Origin: Legionella cardiaca
GTDB lineage: Bacteria; Pseudomonadota; Gammaproteobacteria; Legionellales; Legionellaceae
Assembly (NCBI RefSeq): GCF_029026145.1
Contig: NZ_CP119078.1
Location: 2,417,036 to 2,481,035 of the forward strand
Reading direction: 5' to 3'
Length of the DNA stretch: 64,000 nt
Shown here: positions 45,901 to 53,941 of the stretch, in pieces
Numbering within the stretch: the stretch's first letter is position 1
How the letters are laid out: each line of letters begins with the position of its first letter
Program-made: the position numbers and the translations under genes
The notes under the pieces: model-generated
Database searches by the model: none
What the model saw: only the letters and a program-made list of their open reading frames with translations
Told to the model about the DNA's origin: nothing

Positions 45901-46031
45901 CATTCTTTTCTTTATACATTGTTCCCCTTGCCTATCTTCTTATTTCGAGACGAAAAGTAGAGAAGAATGTCCTTGAAGAAACAAGTACCAATGAAGTTCT
46001 TGGCGAATTAGATTTTAAAAGAATAGGTTGA
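42948..46031 (+). CDS. RND multidrug efflux permease (AcrB/MexB-type)
   Basis: A 1027-residue inner-membrane proton-drug antiporter of the HAE1 type, the usual length. Twelve helices are expected: the first at residues 12-32, then groups near 330-560 and 855-1000. The proton-relay aspartates are D401-D402 in LVVDDAIVVLEN, equivalent to D407/D408 of AcrB, and a Lys is present in LITKHGIMITEF of helix 10. The porter domains contain PTNSSTRYTDQYTQEL. The N-terminus FSELCIKRPVFTIVLSLLLV is standard. It is coupled to the adaptor gene upstream (5-bp gap). Substrates cannot be predicted. Confidence 0.95.
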   Translation: MAIFSELCIKRPVFTIVLSLLLVITGILHYNKLVIRHLPNIDKPVVHIATDYEGASPELVEKEVTIPIENVLSGVSGIDSLRSTSLLGKSRINIDFQLGVDINETISDIRNKLSAIQAKLPKDSHPPTVSKNDADANPVLMLGFHDESKTPLEITDYANRFIKPVLQEIKGVGEVVYHGSRDYAVKIELDPVKMAAYQVTVAQVKKALTQQNIDVPSGQIKSSNRFYTVVTHARLQDAKHFADLVIAQHNNQPIHLGEIASVTVGSEHEDNLLRINGKPAVGLAILAQSTANPIDVAAEVKKTINSLEQTLPPHFKIQLVFDSTLFIKQSIHEVYKTFFEAILFVATVVFLFIGNLRAAIIPIITIPICLISAFWPMYLLGFELNIITLLAMVLAIGLVVDDAIVVLENCHRHMQTGLSPLEAAIKGSNEIIFAILAMTITLAAVYAPMGFVSGFTGKLFLQFGITLAVSVLISGLIALSLSPMMCSKLLNNKESRYSHWLDQQFERLSTRYSQSLNFTLKHPLILGFIILCCCLIGFFCYQQVGAELAPAEDQGYIIGSLSSPTNSSTRYTDQYTQELETIYEKIPEKAAYLTSIRPTSAFTLLKLTPWKERQRKQKEISNDLSEQMQTITGVNVFPVSPNPLGHHSGNSQFNLALLGNTSYLRLNEISSEIVKILDDYPGLRHIKNTLALDSEQIDIEIDRQLATDLDVNLADVAELLSTMLGGSNPANFTYEGQAYKVILQVKQAERRDVAVLNKLYVQSGRGKMIPLSTLINVHTTIGPDSLPHLNRMRSASISAELGPTAHLDEVISDVQKILQAKLPDDIQYRFTGAIKDYLEAAGSSFYAFLLALLFIYLVLAAQFESFIDPFIVLLSVPLSLVGAILTLFLFNESLSIYSNIGIITLIGLITKHGIMITEFANKQIILGRDKITAVLEGARIRLKPILMTTLAMILGALPLAMAAGAGSESRQQLGLVIIGGMLVGTFFSLYIVPLAYLLISRRKVEKNVLEETSTNEVLGELDFKRIG

Positions 46032-46103
46032 TATCGGCACTTGTGTTTTATAGTTTGATTTTAAAATACAATTATTCAGGTTAACTATAATTAAGGACTA
46101 TCT

Positions 46104-46637
46104 ATGAAAGGACTTGTAATTTTTATTTTAATGGTCGTGCATACTTGCCTCGGCGCCAAAACCACAACTTTTACTGCCTGCTCTAGTAAATATGCACTTT
46201 GTACCACAGCAAAATGTAGCCCCATTGCAGGAAAAAAGGGATTGGTTAATTGTGATTGTAATGTAAAAACCGGCTATTCTGCTGGTACTAAACAATGTAA
46301 ACCTGTAAAAGAAACAAAGCATGGACAACTTATTTATTCGCGGTATTATCCGATTAAAAGCTATGTCAGCTGTGCAAACAATCGTCCCTGGGCTTGGTGT
46401 TTGGATAAACCCTGTATCATCGATAAAAAAGATCCTGCAAAAGCAACTTGTATTTGTTCTTTAGTAAAAAATTTAGGTGACTATATTATCGTTGCTGATA
46501 ATTATGAAAATACAACTTGTACCACTGGCATTATTTCTTCAGCTACGGTTGCCCAGTCTAAGCAGATTACTCATTTCTTAAAAACGCAAAAAAATCTTCA
46601 GCCTTTCCCGATTAAGGTGCTTAATCCTAAACAATAA
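46104..46637 (+). CDS. Secreted Cys-rich protein with internal duplication
   Basis: A 177-residue protein with a signal peptide (MKGLVIFILMVVHTCLGA). The mature part holds about eleven cysteines in two similar blocks: FTACSSKYALCTTAKCSPI, then NCDCNVKTGY and KQCK, and later YVSCANNRPWAWCLDKPCII, then ATCICSL and TTCTTG. The C-x(7)-C-x4-C ... C-x-C pattern repeats, indicating a duplicated disulfide-rich domain. I do not recognise the family. The tail is basic and lacks Cys. A ribosome site AAGGA lies eight bases before the ATG. It stands between the RND pair and purL. Confidence 0.72.
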   Translation: MKGLVIFILMVVHTCLGAKTTTFTACSSKYALCTTAKCSPIAGKKGLVNCDCNVKTGYSAGTKQCKPVKETKHGQLIYSRYYPIKSYVSCANNRPWAWCLDKPCIIDKKDPAKATCICSLVKNLGDYIIVADNYENTTCTTGIISSATVAQSKQITHFLKTQKNLQPFPIKVLNPKQ

Positions 46638-46658
46638 TGCCCTTTGATTTAAATTTTT

Positions 46659-46684
46659 GTCATTCCCACCTGCGCGGGAATGAC
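46659..46684. repeat. Perfect-ended REP-like palindrome upstream of purL
   Basis: GTCATTCCCACCTGCGCGGG followed by AATGAC is an almost perfect palindrome (GTCATTCCC...GGGAATGAC). It is the cleanest single copy of the dispersed repeat in this window and could act as a terminator for the preceding gene. Confidence 0.65.
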
Positions 46685-46800
46685 ATTATATAAACACTCA
46701 CCCAACAGATTTCATGAATTATCAAAAACAGGTGATCACACGCTATATCGATCCCGCCCTAAATTTATAATTTGATTTTCCTGCAAAAGATCGCTATGTT

Positions 46801-49173
46801 ATGTCATTCGTTTTAGCTGATGGTTTACCCAAGATGCAAGAAACGCCCAACTCACTGGATTTCTCTCAACTATCCCCTGATGAGATTGCCCGCCTGCTTG
46901 ACCAACATAATCTTCGCCTGACTGTTAAAGAAGCATTAACCATTCAAAATGTCTTGCTAAAAAGACCGCCAACTTATGCTGAATGCGTATTATGGTCTAT
47001 ACAGGGCTCAGAGCATTGTTCTTATAAAAGCAGCCGTAAACATCTTAATCGATTTAATACAAAAGCCCCGCATGTCATTCTTGGTCCCAAAGAAGATGCT
47101 GGAATTGTAGCTGTGGCCACAGATAATCAAGGCATGCGCTATGGTATTGTTATCAGTCATGAATCTCATAATCATCCTTCACAACTGGTTCCTTACGAAG
47201 GCGCTGCAACAGGTGTTGGTGGCAATGTACGAGATGTTTGTTGTATGGGAGCAGAGGTTATTGCGGTAGCTGATTCCTTGCGTTTTGGCGATATTAATCG
47301 CGCTAAGACCAAATGGATTCAGGATGGTGTCGTGCGCGGAATTGCCGGTTATGCTAATCCACTAGGAATTCCTAACTTGGCAGGCGATACTTATTATGAC
47401 GAAGCTTATAACGAAAACTGTCTGGTGACACTTGTCACGCTTGGCGTGGTTCGCGAAGATCAGATAATTCATTCTTACGCCCCGGCGAATGCAACAAATT
47501 ATAAATTTGTTCTAATTGGTAAACCTACAGACAATAGTGGTTTTGGTGGGGCAGCTTTTGCTTCCTCAACGCTAGGAGAAGATCAACAGGAAAAAAATAA
47601 GGGGGCCGTGCAAGAGCCAAACGCTTTTTTGCAACGACACCTATTGAAAGCTAACTACGCTTTTTTTGAATTACTACGTGAACGTAACCTCATCGACCAA
47701 GTGGGTTTTAAGGATTTAGGTGCAGGAGGGATTGCTTGCGCAACTGTCGAACTGGCAGAAGCAGCTGGCTATGGTGCTGAAATTAATCTTGAATTAGTGC
47801 CCACTAGTATGAACAACTTATCACCTGCGGTTATCTTGTGTTCTGAGACACAAGAGCGTTTTATGTGGGTAATTCCTGAAAGTTTAGTTGACACCTTATT
47901 ATCCCATTATAATGAACGCTTTGCCTTACCTGATATTTGTGAAGGTGCCAAAGCTACGGTTATTGGTGATTTAAAAGACGATGGCATGTATGTAGTTAAC
48001 TATCAAGGTAAGACGATTGTTTCTGCCAAAGCGCAAGACATCACCCGAGGAATTCTTTACGATAGACCCTATCACCCTAAGAAACAATTTTATAAAGAAC
48101 CTGCTTCTTTTTCGGAAATTGATTTTAACAAGACATTGCTCTCTCTTTTAGCGCATGAAAACATTGCCTCTCGTGCACCAATTTTTGAAACCTATGACAA
48201 GCAAGTGCAGGGACGAAGTGTGCTGGAGCCTGGTTGGGCTGATGCAGGGCTTATTACACCATTTAACGAAGACAAATATCCAGCAGAAATCCGTAATACA
48301 GGTGTTGCTTTATCACTTGATCATAATCCACGCTACTGCAAAATTGATGCTTATTGGGGTGCCGTGAATGCCGTTTTTGAATCGGTTCGCAATATTATTG
48401 CAGTAGGTGCATGGCCCTTGGCATTAACGGATTGCCTTTGCTTTGGTAATCCAGAAAATCCTGTCCACATGGCTGAATTTGTTGAAGCAGTACAAGGTAT
48501 TGTGGATGCCTGTAAGGCAGTAAAGATGATTGATGACACCAAAGTGAGCTTACCCATTATTTCTGGAAATGTTTCACTTTATAATGAATCCAATCAAGGT
48601 TCTATTCCCCCAAGTCCTATCATTAGTTGTCTTGGCGCCATGAACGATTTCTCCAAAGCGCTAACCTATGACTTAAAAAGACCCCATTCAGTCTTGATAT
48701 TGATTGGTGAGCGTAAAGATGAATGTGGTGGCAGTATTTATTATCAACTTCATCAACACCTAGGCAGCCAATTACCCAGGCCAGATTTGGCTTCTTTTGC
48801 TAATGAAATTGCCGCGGTACATACTGCTATTCAACAAGAATTAATCCTCTCCGCTCATGACATTTCCGAAGGAGGAATTGCTGTCACCTTGGCAGAAATG
48901 AGTTTTAAAAACAAAATTGGTGTCAATGTTTCTTTGCCAGGATCCTTACCTGATGACAAAAAATTATTTTCAGAAACGGGTGGCTTTATTCTTGAGGTTT
49001 CTCCAGAAAATCTAAATTACGTCAAACAGTTGCTTAAGACACGCACCGTTTCATTCTCAGTAATCGGTGAGACAACCGCAGATCCTATTCTTGCTATTAA
49101 CTCAGTTATTAATTTATCCATTAGTACAGCGAGCATCGCCTGGGAAAATGGGTTACGAGGGAGATTCATATAA
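46801..49173 (+). CDS. purL: Phosphoribosylformylglycinamidine synthase, small PurL subunit
   Basis: PurL makes FGAM from FGAR, ATP and glutamine-derived ammonia, the fourth step of purine synthesis. The 790-residue protein is the small (tripartite) type, not the about 1300-residue fused enzyme usual in gammaproteobacteria. It shows SEHCSYKSSRKHLNRF, GIVISHESHNHPSQLVPYEG, GVGGNVRDVCCMGAEVIA, GFKDLGAGGIACATVELAEA, and in the second half PIISGNVSLYNES and LSAHDISEGGIAVTLAEM. It needs PurQ and PurS partners, and both activities lie in the protein encoded two genes downstream. Its stop overlaps the purM start (TAATG). Confidence 0.95.
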   Translation: MSFVLADGLPKMQETPNSLDFSQLSPDEIARLLDQHNLRLTVKEALTIQNVLLKRPPTYAECVLWSIQGSEHCSYKSSRKHLNRFNTKAPHVILGPKEDAGIVAVATDNQGMRYGIVISHESHNHPSQLVPYEGAATGVGGNVRDVCCMGAEVIAVADSLRFGDINRAKTKWIQDGVVRGIAGYANPLGIPNLAGDTYYDEAYNENCLVTLVTLGVVREDQIIHSYAPANATNYKFVLIGKPTDNSGFGGAAFASSTLGEDQQEKNKGAVQEPNAFLQRHLLKANYAFFELLRERNLIDQVGFKDLGAGGIACATVELAEAAGYGAEINLELVPTSMNNLSPAVILCSETQERFMWVIPESLVDTLLSHYNERFALPDICEGAKATVIGDLKDDGMYVVNYQGKTIVSAKAQDITRGILYDRPYHPKKQFYKEPASFSEIDFNKTLLSLLAHENIASRAPIFETYDKQVQGRSVLEPGWADAGLITPFNEDKYPAEIRNTGVALSLDHNPRYCKIDAYWGAVNAVFESVRNIIAVGAWPLALTDCLCFGNPENPVHMAEFVEAVQGIVDACKAVKMIDDTKVSLPIISGNVSLYNESNQGSIPPSPIISCLGAMNDFSKALTYDLKRPHSVLILIGERKDECGGSIYYQLHQHLGSQLPRPDLASFANEIAAVHTAIQQELILSAHDISEGGIAVTLAEMSFKNKIGVNVSLPGSLPDDKKLFSETGGFILEVSPENLNYVKQLLKTRTVSFSVIGETTADPILAINSVINLSISTASIAWENGLRGRFI

Positions 49174-50219
49174 TGCCTGGCATTGATTATAAAGCCGCAG
49201 GAGTCGATGTCGAAGCAGGAAATGAAGCCGTGCGACGGATTAAACAATCCGTTGAAACGACTTTTTCTCCAAACGTAATGACTAACATCGGTGGTTTTGG
49301 AGCAATGTATGATTTAAAGACGCTCATGGAGAGTTACAAGCATCCGGTATTGGTACAAAGTATCGATGGTGTGGGTACAAAAATGATGGTAGCCAAGATG
49401 ATGCAAAAATTTGATACCATCGGCATTGATTTGGTTAGCGCAACTACTAATGACATTCTCGTCATGGGAGCAAAACCACTTACGCTTTTAGACTATATTG
49501 CCAATGAGCGCTTAAAACCTGAGATAATCGAACAAATTATTCAAGGTATCGTTTTAGGTTGTCGTGAAAATGGTATTTCACTCGTTGGCGGTGAAATGGC
49601 TGAAATGCCAGGGACTTACCATACTGGTGAGTTCGATTTAGTCGGTGTCATTACCGGTGTTGTGGAGAAGGAAAAAGCAATATTAGGACGAGAAATAGCA
49701 GTAGGTGATATTGTTCTTGCCTTCTCTTCCAACGGTTTACACACCAATGGCTACTCTCTTGCGCGCAAACTGCTTTTTGAAATCGCAGGCTATCGCGTAG
49801 AGTCTCATTTTCAGGATTTTTTTCATACTATCGGTGAGGAACTTCTGCTGCCGCATAGTAATTACACGAAACCTGTTTTGGGAATACTGGAAAAAAATAT
49901 CCCCATTAAAGGTATGGCTCATATTACAGGTGGCGGTTTATTAGAAAATATTCCGCGTATTTTGCCTGCTGGCTGTGCCGTAGAAATCCATAAAAAACAC
50001 ATTCCTGAACGTCCAATTTTTAATTTATTACGACGCCTAGGCAATCTGGATGATCAGCAAATGTATCGCACATTTAATATGGGGGCAGGCCTGGTATTAT
50101 TTATCTCACCTGAGGTTCTTTCTTCCCTACAAGAAACATTAAATGATTTTCCAGACTTCCCACTTTATGAAATTGGCCGAGTAATTAACCATACGGACAA
50201 AAAGGTGTGTTTATTATGA
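49173..50219 (+). CDS. purM: Phosphoribosylformylglycinamidine cyclo-ligase
   Basis: PurM closes the imidazole ring to give AIR, the fifth step. The 348-residue protein has the AIR-synthase signatures YKAAGVDVEAGNEAVRRIK, IGGFGAMYDL, VQSIDGVGTKMMVAKMM, GIDLVSATTNDILVMGAKPL, VGGEMAEMPGTYHTGEFDLV and HITGGGLLENIPRIL. The protein is a cytoplasmic dimer. It overlaps purL by one base and the purQS gene by four bases (ATGA), so all three should be translated in a coupled way. Confidence 0.97.
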   Translation: MPGIDYKAAGVDVEAGNEAVRRIKQSVETTFSPNVMTNIGGFGAMYDLKTLMESYKHPVLVQSIDGVGTKMMVAKMMQKFDTIGIDLVSATTNDILVMGAKPLTLLDYIANERLKPEIIEQIIQGIVLGCRENGISLVGGEMAEMPGTYHTGEFDLVGVITGVVEKEKAILGREIAVGDIVLAFSSNGLHTNGYSLARKLLFEIAGYRVESHFQDFFHTIGEELLLPHSNYTKPVLGILEKNIPIKGMAHITGGGLLENIPRILPAGCAVEIHKKHIPERPIFNLLRRLGNLDDQQMYRTFNMGAGLVLFISPEVLSSLQETLNDFPDFPLYEIGRVINHTDKKVCLL

Positions 50220-51472
50220 TACGAATCGGCTTAATCCAGTTTCCTGGCTCCAATTGTGAACGTGAAACTGCATTGGCAGTGAAACGTGCCGACATGGAGC
50301 CGATTGAATTCCTATGGAACGAATCCCTCACAAAACTTCGTGATTTTGATGGCTATATTCTGGTGGGTGGTTTTTCTTATGAAGACCGCTCGCGTGCCGG
50401 AATTATTGCCGCTCTTGATCCAGTAATACAAGAAATTAAGGCACAAAGTGAAGAAGGAAAACCAGTACTAGGCATTTGTAATGGTGCGCAAATACTTGTT
50501 GAATCCGGAATGGTGCCCGGATTTTTAGATAGTACCAATGCAAAGATCGCGTTAACCGAAAATAAACGTGTCTTAGACGGCAAAATTTTAGGTACCGGTT
50601 TTTATAATGCTTGGGTTAATATTCGCCAACCAAAGTATTGCCACACTAACGCGTTTACTCGCCATTTAACACCACAGCAAATCATAAATCTCCCCATTGC
50701 TCATGGTGAAGGCCGCTTTATTATGCCTGACCAAGTACTTACCCAGCTCATCGAGAAAGGATTGCATCTTTTTCAGTACTGTGACGCAGCAGGGCAGATC
50801 ATTGATAATTTTCCTGTAAATCCCAATGGTTCAATGGCCAGTCTTGCGGCCGTGTCTAACCAGGCAGGAAATATATTAGCGATAATGCCGCACCCGGAGC
50901 GGACGCCCAACGGGGATCTCATTTTTAGATCGATGCGTGATTACATTCTAGAAAATGAACAACGCAAAACTCCCTCCCTTCCTCTTCTCTCCAATAACAT
51001 CAAACCTCAACCGCTTCCCAAACCAGTTGATTATCATGAATGCGTAGTCAAACTAATCATTACTGACAATCATGCATTAACTGTTGAAAAAACATTAAGA
51101 AAACTAGGGTTTCCAGTCACGGTCCGTCGTTTCAAACATTGGGAAATCGATTGTGATTCCGTATCAATACTGGCCGAGGTTAAAAAAAGTGGCGTTTTAT
51201 ACAGCGAGCGAAAAGAAAAAGAAGTCTCATTATCTGAATCACAAGAACACACGCTAACTTATCTTGTAAGACCAAAGGAAGATTTAATGGGTCAACAGAC
51301 TGTACAAATCCTTAAAGATCATTACTCCATTGAATCAATCAATCAAATTAAGTCTGGCATTTTGTGGCAATTTACAAGTGATAACAACGATATCCACGAA
51401 TTAATCGATAACATCCTCTCAACCAACATTATAGGTAATCAGTATGCACATGAATGCTACCAATATCGCTAA
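50216..51472 (+). CDS. purQ: PurQ glutaminase fused to two PurS-like units
   Basis: Residues 1-245 are the FGAM-synthase glutaminase PurQ: IGLIQFPGSNCERETA at the start, the nucleophile C88 in VLGICNGAQIL, and H226/E228 in IMPHPERTPNGDLI. After a Pro-rich linker (NNIKPQPLPKP) come two units that resemble PurS. Unit 1, about 273-338: HECVVKLIITDNHALTVEKT to SGVLYSERKEKEV. Unit 2, about 345-418: TLTYLVRPKEDLMGQQTVQI to NILSTNIIGNQYAHECYQY. Unit 2 follows B. subtilis PurS from end to end; unit 1 is more divergent. PurS bridges PurQ and PurL and passes ammonia. The ATG at 50216 overlaps the purM stop (ATGA). At 418 residues it is far longer than normal PurQ (about 230). Confidence 0.92.
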   Translation: MIRIGLIQFPGSNCERETALAVKRADMEPIEFLWNESLTKLRDFDGYILVGGFSYEDRSRAGIIAALDPVIQEIKAQSEEGKPVLGICNGAQILVESGMVPGFLDSTNAKIALTENKRVLDGKILGTGFYNAWVNIRQPKYCHTNAFTRHLTPQQIINLPIAHGEGRFIMPDQVLTQLIEKGLHLFQYCDAAGQIIDNFPVNPNGSMASLAAVSNQAGNILAIMPHPERTPNGDLIFRSMRDYILENEQRKTPSLPLLSNNIKPQPLPKPVDYHECVVKLIITDNHALTVEKTLRKLGFPVTVRRFKHWEIDCDSVSILAEVKKSGVLYSERKEKEVSLSESQEHTLTYLVRPKEDLMGQQTVQILKDHYSIESINQIKSGILWQFTSDNNDIHELIDNILSTNIIGNQYAHECYQYR

Positions 51473-52436
51473 TTATCGTCGGGAAATTCAAGCAACAATT
51501 CCTTTTTGTCTTCATCAAACCAACTTGCCTATTAATCATAAGACTCAAGGCAAAGTAAGAGATTTTTACGATTTAGGAGAACAAATCCTGCTGGTTACTA
51601 CCGACAGATTAACAGCATTTGATAGACATTTGGCAGTTATTCCTTACAAAGGACAAGTTTTAAATTTAACAAGTGCATGGTGGTTTGAGCAAACAGCTAA
51701 TATTGTCCCTAATCACCTGGTTGCTGTTCCCGATCCGAATGTTGTCATTGCCAAAAAATGTACTGTATTCCCTATTGAATTTGTTGTCAGAGGGTATATT
51801 ACGGGGACCACCAATACCTCATTATGGACCCAATACAATCAAGGAGTTCGCGAATACTGCGGACATGTATTTCCAGAAGGTCTTAAGAAAAATCAAAAAC
51901 TTCCACACGCTGTACTCACACCAACTACAAAAGAAAAACTCCATGATAGACCTATCTCCCCACAAGAAATTATTACTGAAGGATGGATGACCGAAGAAGA
52001 TTGGTTGCAAGCAAGCGAATTAGCACTTCGTTTGTATCATACCGGCGTGGAAATTGCTAAAAAGCATGGCTTGATTTTAGTCGATACCAAATATGAATTT
52101 GGCCGTGACAAGGCTGGTAATATTATTGTTGTTGATGAAATTCACACCCCTGATTCTAGCCGCTACTGGCTGGCTGATACTTATCAGACTCGCATGGCTC
52201 AAGAATTGGAACCGGAAAATATCGATAAAGAATTCCTACGCTTATGGTTTGCTAAAAATAGTGATCCCTACAAGGATGAAAACCTGCCTGAAGCACCAGA
52301 ACAATTAATTACAGAGCTAGCTTCACGATACATTCAACTTTATGAAATGATTACCGGCAATTCTTTTACTTTTGGTGAGCATAAAGAACCGGTGCAGGAA
52401 CGAATCTTGCGCAATATTGCAACTTATTTAAGGTAG
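51444..52436 (+). CDS. purC: SAICAR synthase
   Basis: PurC joins aspartate to CAIR to give SAICAR. The 330-residue protein is of the longer type. It has TQGKVRDFYDLGEQILLVTT, DRLTAFDRHLAVIPYKGQVL, PIEFVVRGYITGTTNTSLW, HGLILVDTKYEFGRDKAGNI, and VDEIHTPDSSRYWLADTY, which are the SAICAR-synthase signatures. The first ATG at 51444 overlaps the purQS gene by 29 bases; a second ATG at 51450 is equally possible. purF starts 5 bp after its stop. Confidence 0.95.
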   Translation: MHMNATNIANYRREIQATIPFCLHQTNLPINHKTQGKVRDFYDLGEQILLVTTDRLTAFDRHLAVIPYKGQVLNLTSAWWFEQTANIVPNHLVAVPDPNVVIAKKCTVFPIEFVVRGYITGTTNTSLWTQYNQGVREYCGHVFPEGLKKNQKLPHAVLTPTTKEKLHDRPISPQEIITEGWMTEEDWLQASELALRLYHTGVEIAKKHGLILVDTKYEFGRDKAGNIIVVDEIHTPDSSRYWLADTYQTRMAQELEPENIDKEFLRLWFAKNSDPYKDENLPEAPEQLITELASRYIQLYEMITGNSFTFGEHKEPVQERILRNIATYLR

Positions 52437-52441
52437 ACGAC

Positions 52442-53926
52442 ATGTGCGGCATTGTCGGTATTTACAGTCACCAACCCATTGCCTCCGAACTTTACGATAG
52501 CCTCATTCACTTGCAGCATCGTGGCCAAGACGCAGCGGGTATACTCACTTGCGATCAACGATTCCATACCAAGCATGGTTTAGGTTTAGTGCAGGAAATT
52601 TTTACTTCTGAAAATATTTCGCCGCTTAAGGGGAATATGGGCATTGCTCATGTGCGCTACCCCACGGCTGGTGGCTATACAGAATCCGATGTTCAGCCGT
52701 TGTGGATTGGAAGCCCAAGAGGTATTGCCTTAGCCCATAATGGCAATTTATCAAATTACCATGAACTGGCAGAAGAAATCCGCACCAGGCAGCATCGTCA
52801 TCTTAATTCTTCGTTGGACTCGGAAGTTTTATTACTCATGCTGGCAGATGAATTATCTCGCTCGTCCACAGAAGAAGATGATGATATCTTTTTTAATAAA
52901 CTCTGCCAGGCGGTAAGTCAGATCTTCCATAGCATAAAAGGTGCTTATTCTATTGTCAGTGTAGTTATTGGAAAGGGGTTGATTGCCTTTCGCGATCCGC
53001 ATGGGGTTCGGCCTTTGGTATGGGGAACGCGCGAAAATTCCGATGGCACTCTGGATACCATGTTTGCTTCGGAAACCACCCCCTTTTACGCATTAGGATT
53101 TACCCCTCAAGGCGATATTCAACCCGGTGAGGTTGCTTATGTTAATGATTCAGGCATGTACCGCCGCCGTATTATCACCACGGCTGAATTCAGACCCTGT
53201 GTGTTTGAATACATTTATTTTGCTCGCCCGGATGCAACGTTAAATAATGTTAGTGTTTATCGTGCGCGATTACGCATGGGACAAAATCTTGCGCATGCGT
53301 GGAAAGAACAATATCCCGAGCTCATTCCTGATGTTGTTATTCCTGCGCCATTTACGGCAAATACGGCTGCTTTATCGTTTGCTCATGAACTGGGAGTTCG
53401 CTACTCCGAAGGATTATACAAAAATCCATTTATTGGTCGGACATTTATCATGCCCAATCAAAAGGAAAGAAAACGGAGTATCCGCTATAAACTGACCCCG
53501 CAACGGACTGAGATTCAAAATAAAACAGTGCTTATTGTTGACGATAGTATCGTTCGTGGCACGACATCACGTGAAATTGTCAAAATGGTGCGAGAATATG
53601 GTGCAAAAAACATCTATTTTGTTTCTACTTGCCCGCCCATCAAACACCCCTGTTTCAACGGTATTGACATTCCTTCTCGTAAAGAACTTATTGCAGCGAA
53701 TCAAACTGAAGAAGAAATCGCAAAATATTTAGGCGTAGATATTCTAATGTATCAATCTCAACCCGATCTTATTGAAGCAGTGACTCGCAAAGGCAAACAT
53801 GAAATAAAACGTCCTTGTCTGTCCTGTATGGACGGGGATTATTTTTGCAATGCCATAACACCTGCAAAAATGTTGCAATTAGAGCAAGAACGGCAACTTA
53901 ATCGACCGATAACCAGTGAAGCATAA
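52442..53926 (+). CDS. purF: Amidophosphoribosyltransferase
   Basis: PurF commits PRPP to purine synthesis by making phosphoribosylamine. The 494-residue protein begins MCGIVGIY, so C2 becomes the glutaminase nucleophile after Met removal. IGIAHVRYPTAGGYTESDVQ and HNGNLSNYHEL complete the glutaminase site. The phosphoribosyltransferase domain has the PRPP loop VLIVDDSIVRGTTSREIVK. It has no long propeptide and resembles the E. coli-type enzyme. It follows purC by 5 bp. Confidence 0.97.
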   Translation: MCGIVGIYSHQPIASELYDSLIHLQHRGQDAAGILTCDQRFHTKHGLGLVQEIFTSENISPLKGNMGIAHVRYPTAGGYTESDVQPLWIGSPRGIALAHNGNLSNYHELAEEIRTRQHRHLNSSLDSEVLLLMLADELSRSSTEEDDDIFFNKLCQAVSQIFHSIKGAYSIVSVVIGKGLIAFRDPHGVRPLVWGTRENSDGTLDTMFASETTPFYALGFTPQGDIQPGEVAYVNDSGMYRRRIITTAEFRPCVFEYIYFARPDATLNNVSVYRARLRMGQNLAHAWKEQYPELIPDVVIPAPFTANTAALSFAHELGVRYSEGLYKNPFIGRTFIMPNQKERKRSIRYKLTPQRTEIQNKTVLIVDDSIVRGTTSREIVKMVREYGAKNIYFVSTCPPIKHPCFNGIDIPSRKELIAANQTEEEIAKYLGVDILMYQSQPDLIEAVTRKGKHEIKRPCLSCMDGDYFCNAITPAKMLQLEQERQLNRPITSEA

Positions 53927-53941
53927 TGAGGATTTAACACC

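Noticed and set aside
51444-51472. Frameshift or sequencing error at the purQS-purC overlap
   Set aside because: Both frames stay open and family-like to their ends; short overlaps are normal within this cluster.
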